A DNA stretch of 64,000 nucleotides from Bin87 sp965220505 (GTDB lineage: Bacteria; Chloroflexota; Dehalococcoidia; Lucifugimonadales; UBA3495), in assembly GCA_965220505.1 (NCBI GenBank), contig CBDCQE010000001.1:1674001-1738000 (forward strand). Reading direction: 5' to 3'. The position numbers and the translations under genes were made by a program. The notes beneath the pieces were generated by a model, which worked only from the letters and a program-made list of their open reading frames with translations, was not told the DNA's origin and searched no databases. Shown here in pieces: positions 17,063 to 26,305 of this stretch (position 1 is the stretch's first letter; each line of letters starts with the position of its first letter).

Positions 17063-19093
17063 ATGCTGTACCAACGCTACCGCTATTCCCAGTGGGATGG
17101 CACCCAGCAGATTTTCGACGTGGACGCCAGCGAGGTGATGGACGCCCTGTCGGATGATCTGCTCCAGCACGGAGACCTGGCCCGGGCCCTCCGGGATCTG
17201 TTCCGCAACGGGATGCAGAACCGCGACGGTTCCCAGATGCCCAACCTGCGTCAGCTCATGGAGCAGTTGAAACAGCAGCGGCGCCAGCAGATGCAGCAGA
17301 GCAATCTGGATTCCGTGGTCGACGATCTGAAAGAGCGCATGGACGAAATCCTGCGCACCGAACGCGAAGGCATCCAGCGCCGGCTCGACGAAGCGGCCGA
17401 CCGGCCAGAACCAGCTGACATGGAAAGCAAGGAGCAGCAACGGGCCCTGAACCGGATGCTGCAGGAACGGGCCCAACGCAACCTGGACAAGCTGGACGAC
17501 CTGCCGGACAGCCTGGGCGGGCAGATCCAGGAACTCATGGACTACGATTTCATGGATCCGGATGCCCAGCAGATGTTCCAGGAACTGCTGGACATGCTCA
17601 AGGGTCAGATGGCCCAGAACATTTCCCAGCAGATGCAGGACCAGATGCAGAACATGACCCCGGAGCAAATGGAAGCCATGCGTCAGATGATGCAGGACCT
17701 CAACCAGATGCTCCGCGACCGCATGGAGGGCCGTGACCCCAACTTCGAGGGTTTCATGCAGAAATGGGGCCCCATGTTCGGCGACGACCCGCCCCAGAGT
17801 CTTGATGAACTCATGGAACGCATCCAACAGCAGATGGCCCAGATGCAGTCGCTGATGGACAGCCTGTCCCCCGACATGCGCCGGGAACTGGAAGATGCCA
17901 TGCAGTCGGCCATGGACCCTCGCCTCATGGACGAAATGTCCGAGTTCGCCAGCCTGATGCAGTCGCTGATGCCGCCGGATGAACTGGCCCGCCAATATCC
18001 GTTCCTGGGCGACGACAGCATGACCCTCGAGCAGGCCATGGAGGCCATGCGCCAGATGCAGGACATGGACCGGTTGGAACAGTCGCTGCAACAGGCCATG
18101 CGCACCGGCAATCTGGACGACGTTGACCCGGAACAGTTGGCCGAACTCCTGGGCGAAGAGGCCCGCCGAGCGTGGGAAGAGCTGGACCGGCTACGCCAAC
18201 TGTTGAAAGACGCCGGCTACATCACCGATGACGATCAACTCAACCTGACCGCCCGCGGCATCCGTCGCATCGGCCAGAAGGCCATGCGCGAAGTATTCCA
18301 GCAGCTCAAGAAGGACCGCATCGGCAACCACGATCTGGACACCCGCGGCGCCGGCGGCGACCTTTTGGGTGACACCAAGACCTACGAATTCGGGGACCCG
18401 CTCCAGCTGGACCTCCAAACCACGGTGAAAAACGCGATCGTCCGGGGCGGACCCCAGGTTCCGGTCAAATTGCGGCCTGACGACTTCGAGATCTACCGCA
18501 CCGAACACATGACGCGGGCCGCCACCATCGTCCTCCTGGACCAGAGCCGTTCCATGGGACTGTTCAACAACTGGGCGGCGGCGAAGAAGGTGACCCTCGC
18601 CCTGTTCGCCCTCATCCGCCAGCAGTACCCTCGGGACACCCTCCACGTGGTGGGGTTCTCGGACTATGCGCGCGAGTTGGAGGAAGAGGATCTGGCCGGT
18701 CTCACCTGGAACAACTGGGTATCCGGCACCAACCTGCACCACGCCTTGATGCTGTCCCGGAAGCTCCTCTCCCGCGAAAAGGGAGGCACCCGGCAAATCC
18801 TGGTCATTACCGACGGCGAACCGACGGCTCACCTGGAAGGCGAGCAAGCATACTTTTCCTACCCGCCCAGCTACCGCACCGAGCTGGAGACCTTGAAAGA
18901 GGTGCGCCGCTGCACCCAGGAAGGCATCGTCATCAACACGTTCATGCTGGAGAACAGCTACCAATTGGTCAACTTCGTCGACCGGATGACCCGCATCAAC
19001 CGTGGCCGGGCTTTCTACAGCAGCAGCGAAAACCTGGGTGAGTACGTACTGGTCGACTACATCAACAACCGGCGCAAGCGGGTTTCCGGATGA
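17063..19093 (+). CDS. VWA-domain protein with long helical Met/Gln-rich region
   Basis: 676 aa from ATG 17063, GGAGG ten bases upstream. Residues about 60-440 are highly charged, rich in Met, Gln and Asp with many DQMQ-like words, and predicted coiled-coil or helical. The C-terminal third is a von Willebrand A domain with a MIDAS motif DQSRSMG, GTNLHHAL and ILVITDGEPTAH. Such proteins usually pair with MoxR-type AAA ATPases and help insert metals or assemble complexes; no such ATPase is adjacent. No signal peptide. Start is chosen by Shine-Dalgarno; a longer frame to 17024 exists. Confidence 0.85.
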   Translation: MLYQRYRYSQWDGTQQIFDVDASEVMDALSDDLLQHGDLARALRDLFRNGMQNRDGSQMPNLRQLMEQLKQQRRQQMQQSNLDSVVDDLKERMDEILRTEREGIQRRLDEAADRPEPADMESKEQQRALNRMLQERAQRNLDKLDDLPDSLGGQIQELMDYDFMDPDAQQMFQELLDMLKGQMAQNISQQMQDQMQNMTPEQMEAMRQMMQDLNQMLRDRMEGRDPNFEGFMQKWGPMFGDDPPQSLDELMERIQQQMAQMQSLMDSLSPDMRRELEDAMQSAMDPRLMDEMSEFASLMQSLMPPDELARQYPFLGDDSMTLEQAMEAMRQMQDMDRLEQSLQQAMRTGNLDDVDPEQLAELLGEEARRAWEELDRLRQLLKDAGYITDDDQLNLTARGIRRIGQKAMREVFQQLKKDRIGNHDLDTRGAGGDLLGDTKTYEFGDPLQLDLQTTVKNAIVRGGPQVPVKLRPDDFEIYRTEHMTRAATIVLLDQSRSMGLFNNWAAAKKVTLALFALIRQQYPRDTLHVVGFSDYARELEEEDLAGLTWNNWVSGTNLHHALMLSRKLLSREKGGTRQILVITDGEPTAHLEGEQAYFSYPPSYRTELETLKEVRRCTQEGIVINTFMLENSYQLVNFVDRMTRINRGRAFYSSSENLGEYVLVDYINNRRKRVSG

Positions 19094-19122
19094 CCGCGCC
19101 GGTCTCGAACGTGCATCTGCGG

Positions 19123-19152
19123 TTGCAGCAGCCCAGGCGCATTTGCTAAAAT
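19123..19152 (+). promoter_or_regulatory. promoter of tRNA-Ala
   Basis: TTGCAG (19123-19128), 18-base spacer ending in TTTGC, and TAAAAT (19147-19152), giving an extended -10. Start of transcription near 19159, 30 bases before the tRNA. Similar in design to the rpsB promoter. Confidence 0.6.
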
Positions 19153-19188
19153 AAGTGCCCAATCACGCGCAAGCGTTAGCGGTTCAGC

Positions 19189-19264
19189 GGGGCTGTAGCT
19201 CATTTGGGAGAGCGCTTCAATGGCATTGAAGAGGTAGCGGGTTCGATTCCCGCCAGCTCCACCA
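19189..19264 (+). tRNA. tRNA-Ala (anticodon GGC)
   Basis: A 76-base cloverleaf with encoded CCA. Acceptor stem GGGGCTG/CAGCTCC contains the G3-U70 pair that identifies alanine tRNAs. Anticodon stem CTTCA/TGAAG encloses the loop ATGGCAT with anticodon GGC at 19222-19224 and T33. T arm GCGGG-TTCGATT-CCCGC is canonical. Confidence 0.97.
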
Positions 19265-19284
19265 CTTCCCCACAAACAACCCCT

Positions 19285-19330
19285 GAAAAAAGGCATTTCG
19301 CGTTGAGATCGAGCGCGAAATGTCTTTTTC
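19285..19330. terminator. bidirectional rho-independent terminator
   Basis: Stem CATTTCGCG (19294-19302) with CGCGAAATG (19314-19322), preceded by a run of A and followed by TCTTTTTC, so it has T runs in both directions. It lies between the tRNA gene and the convergent SDR gene. Confidence 0.8.
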
Positions 19331-19388
19331 TGTGTACGGCCTGCCCGTGACCGGTCTCCGCCGACCGCCCAGAAGAGCAAGCCGTTTA

Positions 19389-20168
19389 TCAATCCTGCGG
19401 CCCCCAAGTCACTCCGAATTCGGCCCTCGATACTAACTCCCCGGTGAGGGTTTCCGCCGTCTGTCCCGCCAGCCATACGCCGGGCGCGGCCAGGGCATCG
19501 GGCTGGACCATGGGAATGTGGGACGTTCCCGGCCAGTCCCCGCGCCGGTTCATCCAGGTGTCCACCCTCCCGGGCTCGAAGACGTTCACCGCGATGTTGT
19601 GCGGCCGCACCTCTTCGGCCAGGCTGAAAAACATTCTCTCCAGTGCGGCTTTGCTCATCGAATACCCAACTCGGCCCTCCCGGTAGTTCCTGGCGGAACC
19701 CGAGGTGACGCAGTAGATGGAACCGCCCTCGCCGCGCGAGATCATGGACGGCAGAGCGTACTTGCAGAGGAGCAGCGGGCCCCGCACGTTCACCGCCAAG
19801 CACTGGTCAAGCAGTTCAACGTCCAAATCGACCACCGGCGATTCGCAGTCCATTCCCGCGTTGCAAACCAGGGCGTCGATCCGGCCGAAACGGTCCAGCG
19901 TGGCAGCTATCAGATCTTGAATATCCTGAACCCGCGCAACGTCGCAACGCACCGGCAGAGCCGTGCCACCGCGGGCGGTGATCTGCGCCACCGTATCGCG
20001 GATGTCTCCCGACCCGTACTTTTCGTATTCAGTGCCGGCTGACCTGTCTTCTTCAGTGCGCGACGCTACCACTACGCTCGCGCCGGCTTCCCCAAGCCCG
20101 AGACAGATGGCGCGCCCGATGCCGCGGCTGCCGCCGGTTACAATCGCTACTTTGCCGTCAAGTCTCAT
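19389..20168 (-). CDS. short-chain dehydrogenase/reductase
   Basis: Classical SDR of 259 aa. TGGSRGIGRA at residue 11 binds NAD(P), NAG near residue 106, catalytic Ser in VTSGSA and YSMSK with Tyr and Lys spaced correctly. C-terminal half has the usual EPGRVDTWMN loop. The segment RTEEDRSAGTEYEKYGSG after the second strand suggests NADP preference cannot be read simply. Substrate unknown. 93 bases separate it from the next minus-strand gene, so it may share a transcript with GMC copy 2. Confidence 0.92.
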   Translation of the reverse strand: MRLDGKVAIVTGGSRGIGRAICLGLGEAGASVVVASRTEEDRSAGTEYEKYGSGDIRDTVAQITARGGTALPVRCDVARVQDIQDLIAATLDRFGRIDALVCNAGMDCESPVVDLDVELLDQCLAVNVRGPLLLCKYALPSMISRGEGGSIYCVTSGSARNYREGRVGYSMSKAALERMFFSLAEEVRPHNIAVNVFEPGRVDTWMNRRGDWPGTSHIPMVQPDALAAPGVWLAGQTAETLTGELVSRAEFGVTWGPQD

Positions 20169-20261
20169 TTCATCCCGCCTGTCACGAAACCAAGTAAGCT
20201 CAAATCGCGGCGAGCATATATCCTCGATCCGGCGCTAGCAAGTCGCGTATCCCGCGCCCGT

Positions 20262-21884
20262 TCATTGGCCCGCCCGTATGAAGTCCGCCACCCGTTCCGC
20301 GACCATTATCACCGCCGGATTGATGGGCGCGCGCACCAGGTCGGGCATTATCGACGCGTCAACGATGCGCAACCCGTCGATGCCGTGGACTTTCCCGTAC
20401 TGGTCGACCACCGCCAACGGATCATCGGACGGCCCCATCCGGCATGTGCACGAGATATGGGAGTAGGTTGTCGCTTCTCGCATCAGCCATTGATCCAATG
20501 CGTCGTCGTCGATCAGGTCGCCGTCCTCGGGTTCGATGCGTCGCCCCAGCATGGGAGCGAGCTCACGTCGTTCCGCCAACTCCAGGGCCAGGCGAATCCC
20601 GGCCCGCAGACGATCCCGATCAAATGGCTCAGCCAGGTAGTTGTAGCGCATGGCCGGTTGTACCCGGTAGTCGAACGAGGTTAGCGTCAACTCTCCCTGG
20701 CTTTCCGGCAGCAGCAGGGCTACCATCATCTCCATGCGTCGGCCAACGGCAGTCTCGCCTTGATCTCCGGACTCATGAGCCCGGACCTCCGGCATACTTC
20801 CCTTGATCCGGGGCGCCACGGGACCGGCCAGGCTGATGCCCAGATCGTTTCTCAGGTGGGAACCGGGTGCGGTCAACCGCAGCGCCGCGCCGCCGGCGCC
20901 TCGGTTTGCAGGGCCATCGACGCCCTGGCCGGCTTCCCACGTCACGTACACCTTCGGGTGATCCTTCAGGTTCTGCCCAACGCCGGGAAGGTCCCGCACC
21001 ACCGGTATGCCCAGGCTCTCCAATTGATCGGCCGGCCCTACGCCGGAGAGCAGCAACAGGTGGGGCGAACCTACGGCGCCGGCGCTGAGGATGATCTGCT
21101 CGGCCTCCACGGTGAAGGTATCGCCGCCGCTCTCCACCCGCAGACCGACCGCCTTGGTCTCTTCGAAAACGATCCGGCGAACCTGGCAATTGGGCCGCAC
21201 GGTCAGGTTGAGCCGGTGGCGGGCCTGGCCGAGATAGCCCAGGGCGGTGCTGAACCGGACGCCGTTGTGGTTGTTGGTCACGCCCGGGCCAACCCCGTTG
21301 GAGTCCGGATGGTTGTGGTCCTGGGCTTCCTCGTACCCGCTGGCGCGACAGGCGGAGAAAAAGGCCCGCTGCGCAGCGCCCCACGCCTCCGGATTGGAAT
21401 GGTGGACGAAGATTGGCCCATCGGATCCGTGATAGTCTCCGTGACGGTCAACGTCCGTTTCGGATTTGCGGAAGAATGGCAGGACTTTTTCGTAACTCCA
21501 CTGGTCATTGCCCCGGGCGGCCCAGGCGTCAAAATCCTCGGGAACGCCACGGTAGAAAGCCGAGGAGTTGATGGCGCTGGAGCCGCCGGTAACCTTGCCC
21601 CGGGGCACCAGCATCGGCGGCGCCAGGTCGGTCGCGGTTGCCGTGAACTGCCAGTTGTGCGGGTTGGTGGTCAACCATGCCGGATGGCCGGCGGCGGTTC
21701 GAACCGCGGGCGGAGCCGGGGCGGCGGCAAAGCCGTACTTCAGCTCGTCGGGCAGCAGTTCAAAATCGGGATAGTCCGGCCCAGCCTCCAGCAACAGCAC
21801 CGAGCGTCCCGGGTCTTCGGATAGCCGGGCCGCCAGCGCCGAACCGGCAGAACCGGCCCCCACAATCGCCACATCGTATTTCAT
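20262..21884 (-). CDS. GMC family FAD-dependent oxidoreductase (copy 2)
   Basis: 540 aa. VGAGSAGSALAARLSED and LLLEAGPDYPDF at the N-terminus bind FAD; GKVTGGSSAINSSAF and SAGAVGSPHLLLLSG are the GMC signatures; active site His in SHISCTCRMGP with Asn (INPAVIM) at the second catalytic position. ATG at 21884 has TGAGG upstream. Lies upstream of an SDR on the same strand, which might further oxidise the product; that is inference. Confidence 0.94.
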   Translation of the reverse strand: MKYDVAIVGAGSAGSALAARLSEDPGRSVLLLEAGPDYPDFELLPDELKYGFAAAPAPPAVRTAAGHPAWLTTNPHNWQFTATATDLAPPMLVPRGKVTGGSSAINSSAFYRGVPEDFDAWAARGNDQWSYEKVLPFFRKSETDVDRHGDYHGSDGPIFVHHSNPEAWGAAQRAFFSACRASGYEEAQDHNHPDSNGVGPGVTNNHNGVRFSTALGYLGQARHRLNLTVRPNCQVRRIVFEETKAVGLRVESGGDTFTVEAEQIILSAGAVGSPHLLLLSGVGPADQLESLGIPVVRDLPGVGQNLKDHPKVYVTWEAGQGVDGPANRGAGGAALRLTAPGSHLRNDLGISLAGPVAPRIKGSMPEVRAHESGDQGETAVGRRMEMMVALLLPESQGELTLTSFDYRVQPAMRYNYLAEPFDRDRLRAGIRLALELAERRELAPMLGRRIEPEDGDLIDDDALDQWLMREATTYSHISCTCRMGPSDDPLAVVDQYGKVHGIDGLRIVDASIMPDLVRAPINPAVIMVAERVADFIRAGQ

Positions 21885-21958
21885 GGTTTACCTCAGGTTG
21901 AACGCACTCGGTTGAACATCGGGTAGGCCACTCCGTTGCAGATTCGGAAATCGGCCAG

Positions 21959-23128
21959 CTAGGAATCTTGCGATGGAGGCCGGGGATGATAGTCGCAGGC
22001 GTTCGATTCGTAGACGTTTTCGCTCAAGGCTGCATCGTGGTCGTCGGTCACGAAAATGCCGCACTCTCGGGAGGCCACTATCCGATTGCCCGAAACGGTG
22101 TATTGACGCCTGGGGTTGCCTGCGCTTCCCGGCGTCTGCCGCGCCGGGTTGCTCCAGAGCCGGATGCCGTTACGGTTTCCCTCGATGCGATTGCCTTCGA
22201 TGACGTTCTCCTGTCCGTGCTCGATGGCGATACCGTCGAAACGGTTAGCCCTGACTTCGTTCCCTCGGACCGTCGAATTGGCCGAATAGCCCAGCCAGAA
22301 GCCGTAGTTCGAATAGTTGGCAATGTTCTCTTCAAAGACATTGCCCGAGCAAAACACCGCCTCAAAGGCGTTGTTGGGCGAATAGCTGGCGTCATTGCGG
22401 GCTATGAAATTGTCGTTGGAAGGCTCGCCGTGGTGCCCCCGGATGAAGAACCCGTCGCCGCTGTAGCGCAGGCTGTTGGCGGATATCCGGTTGTGGTTCG
22501 AGCCGTCCTCCAGCAATATTCCCGCCGAGTCCGCAGTGTCGCACCAGAAGCGATCGGTGTAGCGGATACAGTGCTCGGCCTGATTGTTGGAGACTTCGTT
22601 ATGGCTGGACTCCAGCAGGTAAATGCCCACGTTTCCGCAGTAAGAGGCGTGGTTGCCCAAGATAACGTTGTGATCCGACCGGACCATGCTGACGCCGTTG
22701 AAATTATTGCCGGTTTGGTTGTTCTCGATGACGCTGTGCCGGACCCTGTTGAGGTAGATGCCGCCGCCGAACCCTTCCTCCACAGGGGCTTCGACGTCGG
22801 GCAGCCAGCCGGCGTCAAGGGGGTTCGTGTTGTCCGACACGACGCATCCCCGGATGGTCAGGTTGGTCACGTTGTCGGCGCGTATCCCATAATGAAAACG
22901 GATTACGATTCCATTGACTAAGGTCACGTCTTTGCAGTCGTGGACCCAAATCCCGACGCCGTCGTTCCGCTCACCGTCCAGCACCACGCCGGAAAGGTCC
23001 AGAGTCACCCCGTCGGTGCAAATTTCGATGACCATACCGGACGAGGCCCGGGCCTCAAGACCCGGGTATTGGGACGGCTTGAAAGTGTCCCGGGTGTACC
23101 GGTCCGGGACTACGCGGACGCGGGTCAT
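21959..23128 (-). CDS. right-handed parallel beta-helix protein (NosD-like repeats)
   Basis: 389 aa made of repeated turns such as VIENNQTGNNFNGV, NVILGNHASYCGNVGIYL and NVIEGNRIEGNRNGIRLW, the pattern of pectate-lyase-like or NosD beta-helices. These fold on polysaccharides or stabilise themselves by Asn ladders. No signal peptide is visible from the ATG at 23128, which is odd because relatives are usually exported; no earlier start was found. No ligand can be named. Confidence 0.85.
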   Translation of the reverse strand: MTRVRVVPDRYTRDTFKPSQYPGLEARASSGMVIEICTDGVTLDLSGVVLDGERNDGVGIWVHDCKDVTLVNGIVIRFHYGIRADNVTNLTIRGCVVSDNTNPLDAGWLPDVEAPVEEGFGGGIYLNRVRHSVIENNQTGNNFNGVSMVRSDHNVILGNHASYCGNVGIYLLESSHNEVSNNQAEHCIRYTDRFWCDTADSAGILLEDGSNHNRISANSLRYSGDGFFIRGHHGEPSNDNFIARNDASYSPNNAFEAVFCSGNVFEENIANYSNYGFWLGYSANSTVRGNEVRANRFDGIAIEHGQENVIEGNRIEGNRNGIRLWSNPARQTPGSAGNPRRQYTVSGNRIVASRECGIFVTDDHDAALSENVYESNACDYHPRPPSQDS

Positions 23129-23192
23129 CGGAGTTCTGCCCGAACTTTCCGGGAAACGCTGACCTATCGGCGCGGCGCGTTGGTCAGCCAGC

Positions 23193-23450
23193 TTAGTTCA
23201 GGCTCGGCCCGCCCCCGGAGCCGCCAGAGATGAACCCAGGATGATCGTCCAGGTCCGAGGCGTCGTCCTGGTGCTGACCGCGCAGAACGCAGTGCCCGCA
23301 AACCTTGCACACCGGATGCCGGTTGGCGAATTTCGGATGGGGGATATTACACGTCGGGCTGTCGGGGCGCTCGCACCGGGGACACCCGTCACACTTTCGG
23401 TGACCGGTACCCTGCCCGGTTTGGGTTCGTGGCTCCAGTACTGTGACCAT
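23193..23450 (-). CDS. small Cys-rich, possibly zinc-binding protein
   Basis: 85 aa from ATG 23450 with AGGGA six bases upstream. The centre has CDGCPRCERPDSPTC and PVCKVCGHC, that is seven Cys with His between, as in zinc ribbons; the C-terminus is Gly-rich. The region lies between two minus-strand genes with no better frame. I do not recognise the family. The gene could be chance, but Cys spacing and the ribosome site favour a real product. Confidence 0.5.
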   Translation of the reverse strand: MVTVLEPRTQTGQGTGHRKCDGCPRCERPDSPTCNIPHPKFANRHPVCKVCGHCVLRGQHQDDASDLDDHPGFISGGSGGGPSLN

Positions 23451-23552
23451 GATTAATCCCTACGCATCGGGTTTTGGCCGTGCTGCCCGCCGCACCGGAC
23501 ACGGAACTCGGTGCGGCAGACTTTGGCCGATGGATTGCCGCTGCGCAGGTTA

Positions 23553-24524
23553 TCAGTTCCAGATCGCGGCCACGCGGTACGCCAGTTGGGTGTGCGACTC
23601 GCGCACGTCGACGATTTCCGCCGGAACGTCGCCCAGGATTCCCAACGCGATGATCCAGTTCAGGATCTCGTGGTCTCCCGAATCCTGTATTTCCTCGGGA
23701 GATAGTTCCGCTAGCTTGCTTCCCTTGCCGGCGCGCACCATTTCCAGGTACCGGCGGTCGGTCTCGATGTCTATCGCCCGGCACTGGAATTTGTGGGCCA
23801 GGAAACTGTGCGACCAACTGGAGGACGCCACCACGGCGACCCGCTCGTCCCTGGTGTCCAGGAACCGCCGGATCCCCTGTCCCAGCTGATAGCACCGCTT
23901 GGGCGTGGGGCGCGGTGGGTAGTCCGGGCCGGCCTCTTCCCCGTAGCAGTTGACGAACAGGGGCAGCAACGGGAACTTTCCATCGGGATCAAGGAACACC
24001 AGCGGGTTGATGATGGCGTGGGCCAATCCCCAGTCCCAGCCCTTGAGCGCGCTGGAGGATGCCATGTCGAACCCGTCTCGGATGAGGAAATTGCGCAGGT
24101 CCCGGGAAAACTCCTTGGGACACTGGAAGGTGAACTTGGTGTCGGGTTCAGCGTCCCACAGGTTGGTGCGGGCCGCGCCGCGCTGGAAGGGATAGCCGTC
24201 GACTTCGGCGCCGGTGTACAGGCAGAAGGGAGGCAGGTTGTCCTGCAGGAAGTTCTCCGCCTGGTCGTCTCCGATCACCATCAGCACGTCGGGCTCCCAT
24301 TCGTGGAGACGGTCCCGCATGATCCTGAAAGACTCGACCACCTTCTTCTGGTCGCTGATGTCCAGGCTCAGGCCGTTGTCATCGCCCAGCTCTGCCAGCA
24401 GTTGGGGAGGAGGCTCGTAGTTCGGTACGCGGGCAAATACCCGCTCTCGACCCGTGGCCCATGCCTCGGGCGGGGTCAGGATGATCGGGCCGTGAGAACA
24501 GCCCAGCCCCAGTAGTTCAGCCAT
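23553..24524 (-). CDS. class III extradiol ring-cleavage dioxygenase (LigB-like)
   Basis: 323 aa. Similar to subunit B of protocatechuate 4,5-dioxygenase, a non-heme Fe(II) enzyme that opens aromatic rings. Seen: N-terminal GCSHGP with the first His ligand, VLMVIGDDQAENF, GWDWGLAHA, and ASSSWSHSF with a further His. The family expands strongly in SAR202. ATG 24524 follows GGAGGATAAT. Substrate unknown; no LigA-like partner nearby, so it may be a single-subunit type. Confidence 0.85.
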   Translation of the reverse strand: MAELLGLGCSHGPIILTPPEAWATGRERVFARVPNYEPPPQLLAELGDDNGLSLDISDQKKVVESFRIMRDRLHEWEPDVLMVIGDDQAENFLQDNLPPFCLYTGAEVDGYPFQRGAARTNLWDAEPDTKFTFQCPKEFSRDLRNFLIRDGFDMASSSALKGWDWGLAHAIINPLVFLDPDGKFPLLPLFVNCYGEEAGPDYPPRPTPKRCYQLGQGIRRFLDTRDERVAVVASSSWSHSFLAHKFQCRAIDIETDRRYLEMVRAGKGSKLAELSPEEIQDSGDHEILNWIIALGILGDVPAEIVDVRESHTQLAYRVAAIWN

Positions 24525-24652
24525 ATTATCCTCCTAACGAGCCGGAACCCTCGCACGGTTCGATGAGTTTTCGCGATTGTAGGGATCGGCGTGGAGGACT
24601 GTCAATTTGGGCAGGACCGACTTGCTGGGCTATCGCATATGAAATCACTCAC

Positions 24653-24682
24653 CCGTCACTCCGGCTTTCGCCGGAATGACGG
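24653..24682. repeat. palindromic REP-like element
   Basis: CCGTCACTCCGGC and GCCGGAATGACGG flank TTTC, a 13-base stem with one mismatch. The words match the very widespread palindrome family (CGTCATTCCGGCGAAAGCC...) found in many bacterial genomes. The related in-gene copy is at 61709-61729. Confidence 0.65.
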
Positions 24683-24720
24683 AAGCAAAAGCATTCAACT
24701 GCGTAAGTCCTATGCCATTC

Positions 24721-26007
24721 TTACGCGTCCTGGTCGGTTACCGTCGCGATTGGCGGTCGCAACTGCATGGTCAGGGCTACGGTGGAACCCTGTCCGGCAG
24801 TCGACTCCAGGACCACGTTGCCGCCGTGTACGCGGGCCACCTCCGCCGCCTGGCACAGCCCCAGCCCGGCGCCCTGGTTGTCTCCCACCTTGGTGGTGTA
24901 GAAGGGTGTCAGCGCCTTTTCCAGCACTTCCGGCTCCATGCCGCACCCCTCGTCACGGATGGTGATGCAACCCTCTTCCTCGTCGGTTTCGATGGACACG
25001 GTGATGCGGGGGGCTGACTTGCCCGCTCCTTCTACAGCTTCGCAGGCGTTCTGGACGAGGTTCATCACGGCCAGGGCCATGCCCTCGGGGAGGGCCAGGC
25101 ATTGCGGGTCGGACGGGTCCTCCCGTACTTCTACCAAGGGCTGCTTGCCGCCGTTGACCGCGACGTAGGCGTCCAGAGCGGCTCGCACCGACTGCCGCAC
25201 CAGAAGGTTGAGGCCGACTTCCTGCCAGACTCCGCTGCTAGTTCCCAGGCTGAGCATCCCCTGAAGGATGCGGTCGGCGCGGCCGATATTGCGACGGATG
25301 TGGTCCATATTGGCGCGGAGTTCGCTGCTGATCTCCTCGATTTCCGCATCGTCGCGGTCGTCGCGGTTCAGCGTCTCCATAAGTTCGTCCAGCAGTTCGG
25401 CGGAGCCGTCGCAGAAGTTGGAAACGAAGTTGAGCGGGTTTCTGATCTCGTGGGCCACTCCCGAGGCCAGGTCGATCATCTCGCCCAGCTTCTGCTGGGC
25501 CACGATCTGGTCCTGGGCTTCCCGGAGATCGGACAAGGCCAGGTCCAGCTCCTGGTTCCGGGTTTCCAGGTCGGCGTTGGCGGCGGCCAGATCGGCGCTG
25601 AGTTTCTCTACCAACTGGAGCCGGACGACCTCGATTGAACGCAGCCGCAACGTTTCCAGCGCCTGGCACGCCTTGGACACTTCGTCGTTGCCTCGGGGCT
25701 CAATGCGATGCTCGTAGTCGCCCATGCCAAGTCGCCTGATCCAGGCCTCGACTGCGATTGTCCGGAGGCCCACCCAGACCACCAGCACCGTCTTTGCTGC
25801 GACTATGGTCCAGGCCAGGGCCGACAGGGCGACCAGCGCCCAATTTCCCCAGAAGACCGAGGTGACCAGCAGGGCTATCAGCAGGAAGTGGGTCACCACG
25901 ATCAGGAGGAAGTGCTGCATCGAGTAACGCCGGAGACTGTAGCGAGACATCCCGAAGGGGTCATTGCCCTCAATCGGTTGCTCGGGCAAGGTTTGTAAGT
26001 TGGCCAT
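24721..26007 (-). CDS. membrane sensor histidine kinase
   Basis: 428 aa. Two membrane segments (about 32-53 and 56-80) with only a short loop between, a HAMP-like stretch to 130, a coiled coil to 172, then HisKA with His186 in GVAHEIRNPL, and HATPase_c with NLVQNACEAV, IRDEGCGM, and GAGLGL. Phosphorylates itself on His186 and then a response regulator. No regulator gene is adjacent, so it is an orphan here. The small periplasmic loop suggests it senses within the membrane or cytoplasm. Confidence 0.93.
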   Translation of the reverse strand: MANLQTLPEQPIEGNDPFGMSRYSLRRYSMQHFLLIVVTHFLLIALLVTSVFWGNWALVALSALAWTIVAAKTVLVVWVGLRTIAVEAWIRRLGMGDYEHRIEPRGNDEVSKACQALETLRLRSIEVVRLQLVEKLSADLAAANADLETRNQELDLALSDLREAQDQIVAQQKLGEMIDLASGVAHEIRNPLNFVSNFCDGSAELLDELMETLNRDDRDDAEIEEISSELRANMDHIRRNIGRADRILQGMLSLGTSSGVWQEVGLNLLVRQSVRAALDAYVAVNGGKQPLVEVREDPSDPQCLALPEGMALAVMNLVQNACEAVEGAGKSAPRITVSIETDEEEGCITIRDEGCGMEPEVLEKALTPFYTTKVGDNQGAGLGLCQAAEVARVHGGNVVLESTAGQGSTVALTMQLRPPIATVTDQDA

Positions 26008-26305
26008 CCGTCGCTCCCTATGATGCGGAACGGGTCGATGGGTAACGGTTCAGACTTGAGGGGAAGCGAGCAGTTTCCGGCAGGCCAGGGAGAGGATTGG
26101 GGCCCGGCGCCAGCCGGACGATGTAAGTCGAGGTCAGTATCGAGACGGCGCTTCACGGACGCATTTCATGCCGAAGTGAGCTACTTCTATGGTATCACCA
26201 CCGCCGGTGCCAGCGTTCCCGGGATCAGGTTCCGCAATCTACTTACCGCCTCTGAACAGTTACGTTCCCGACCGGAGCGCGAACCCTTGCGGCCGGCGTG
26301 CAACT

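Noticed and set aside
24610..24720. Terminator for the histidine kinase in the palindromic repeat
   Set aside because: The stem matches a widespread repeat family and has no T run on the minus-strand side, so it is listed as a repeat only.
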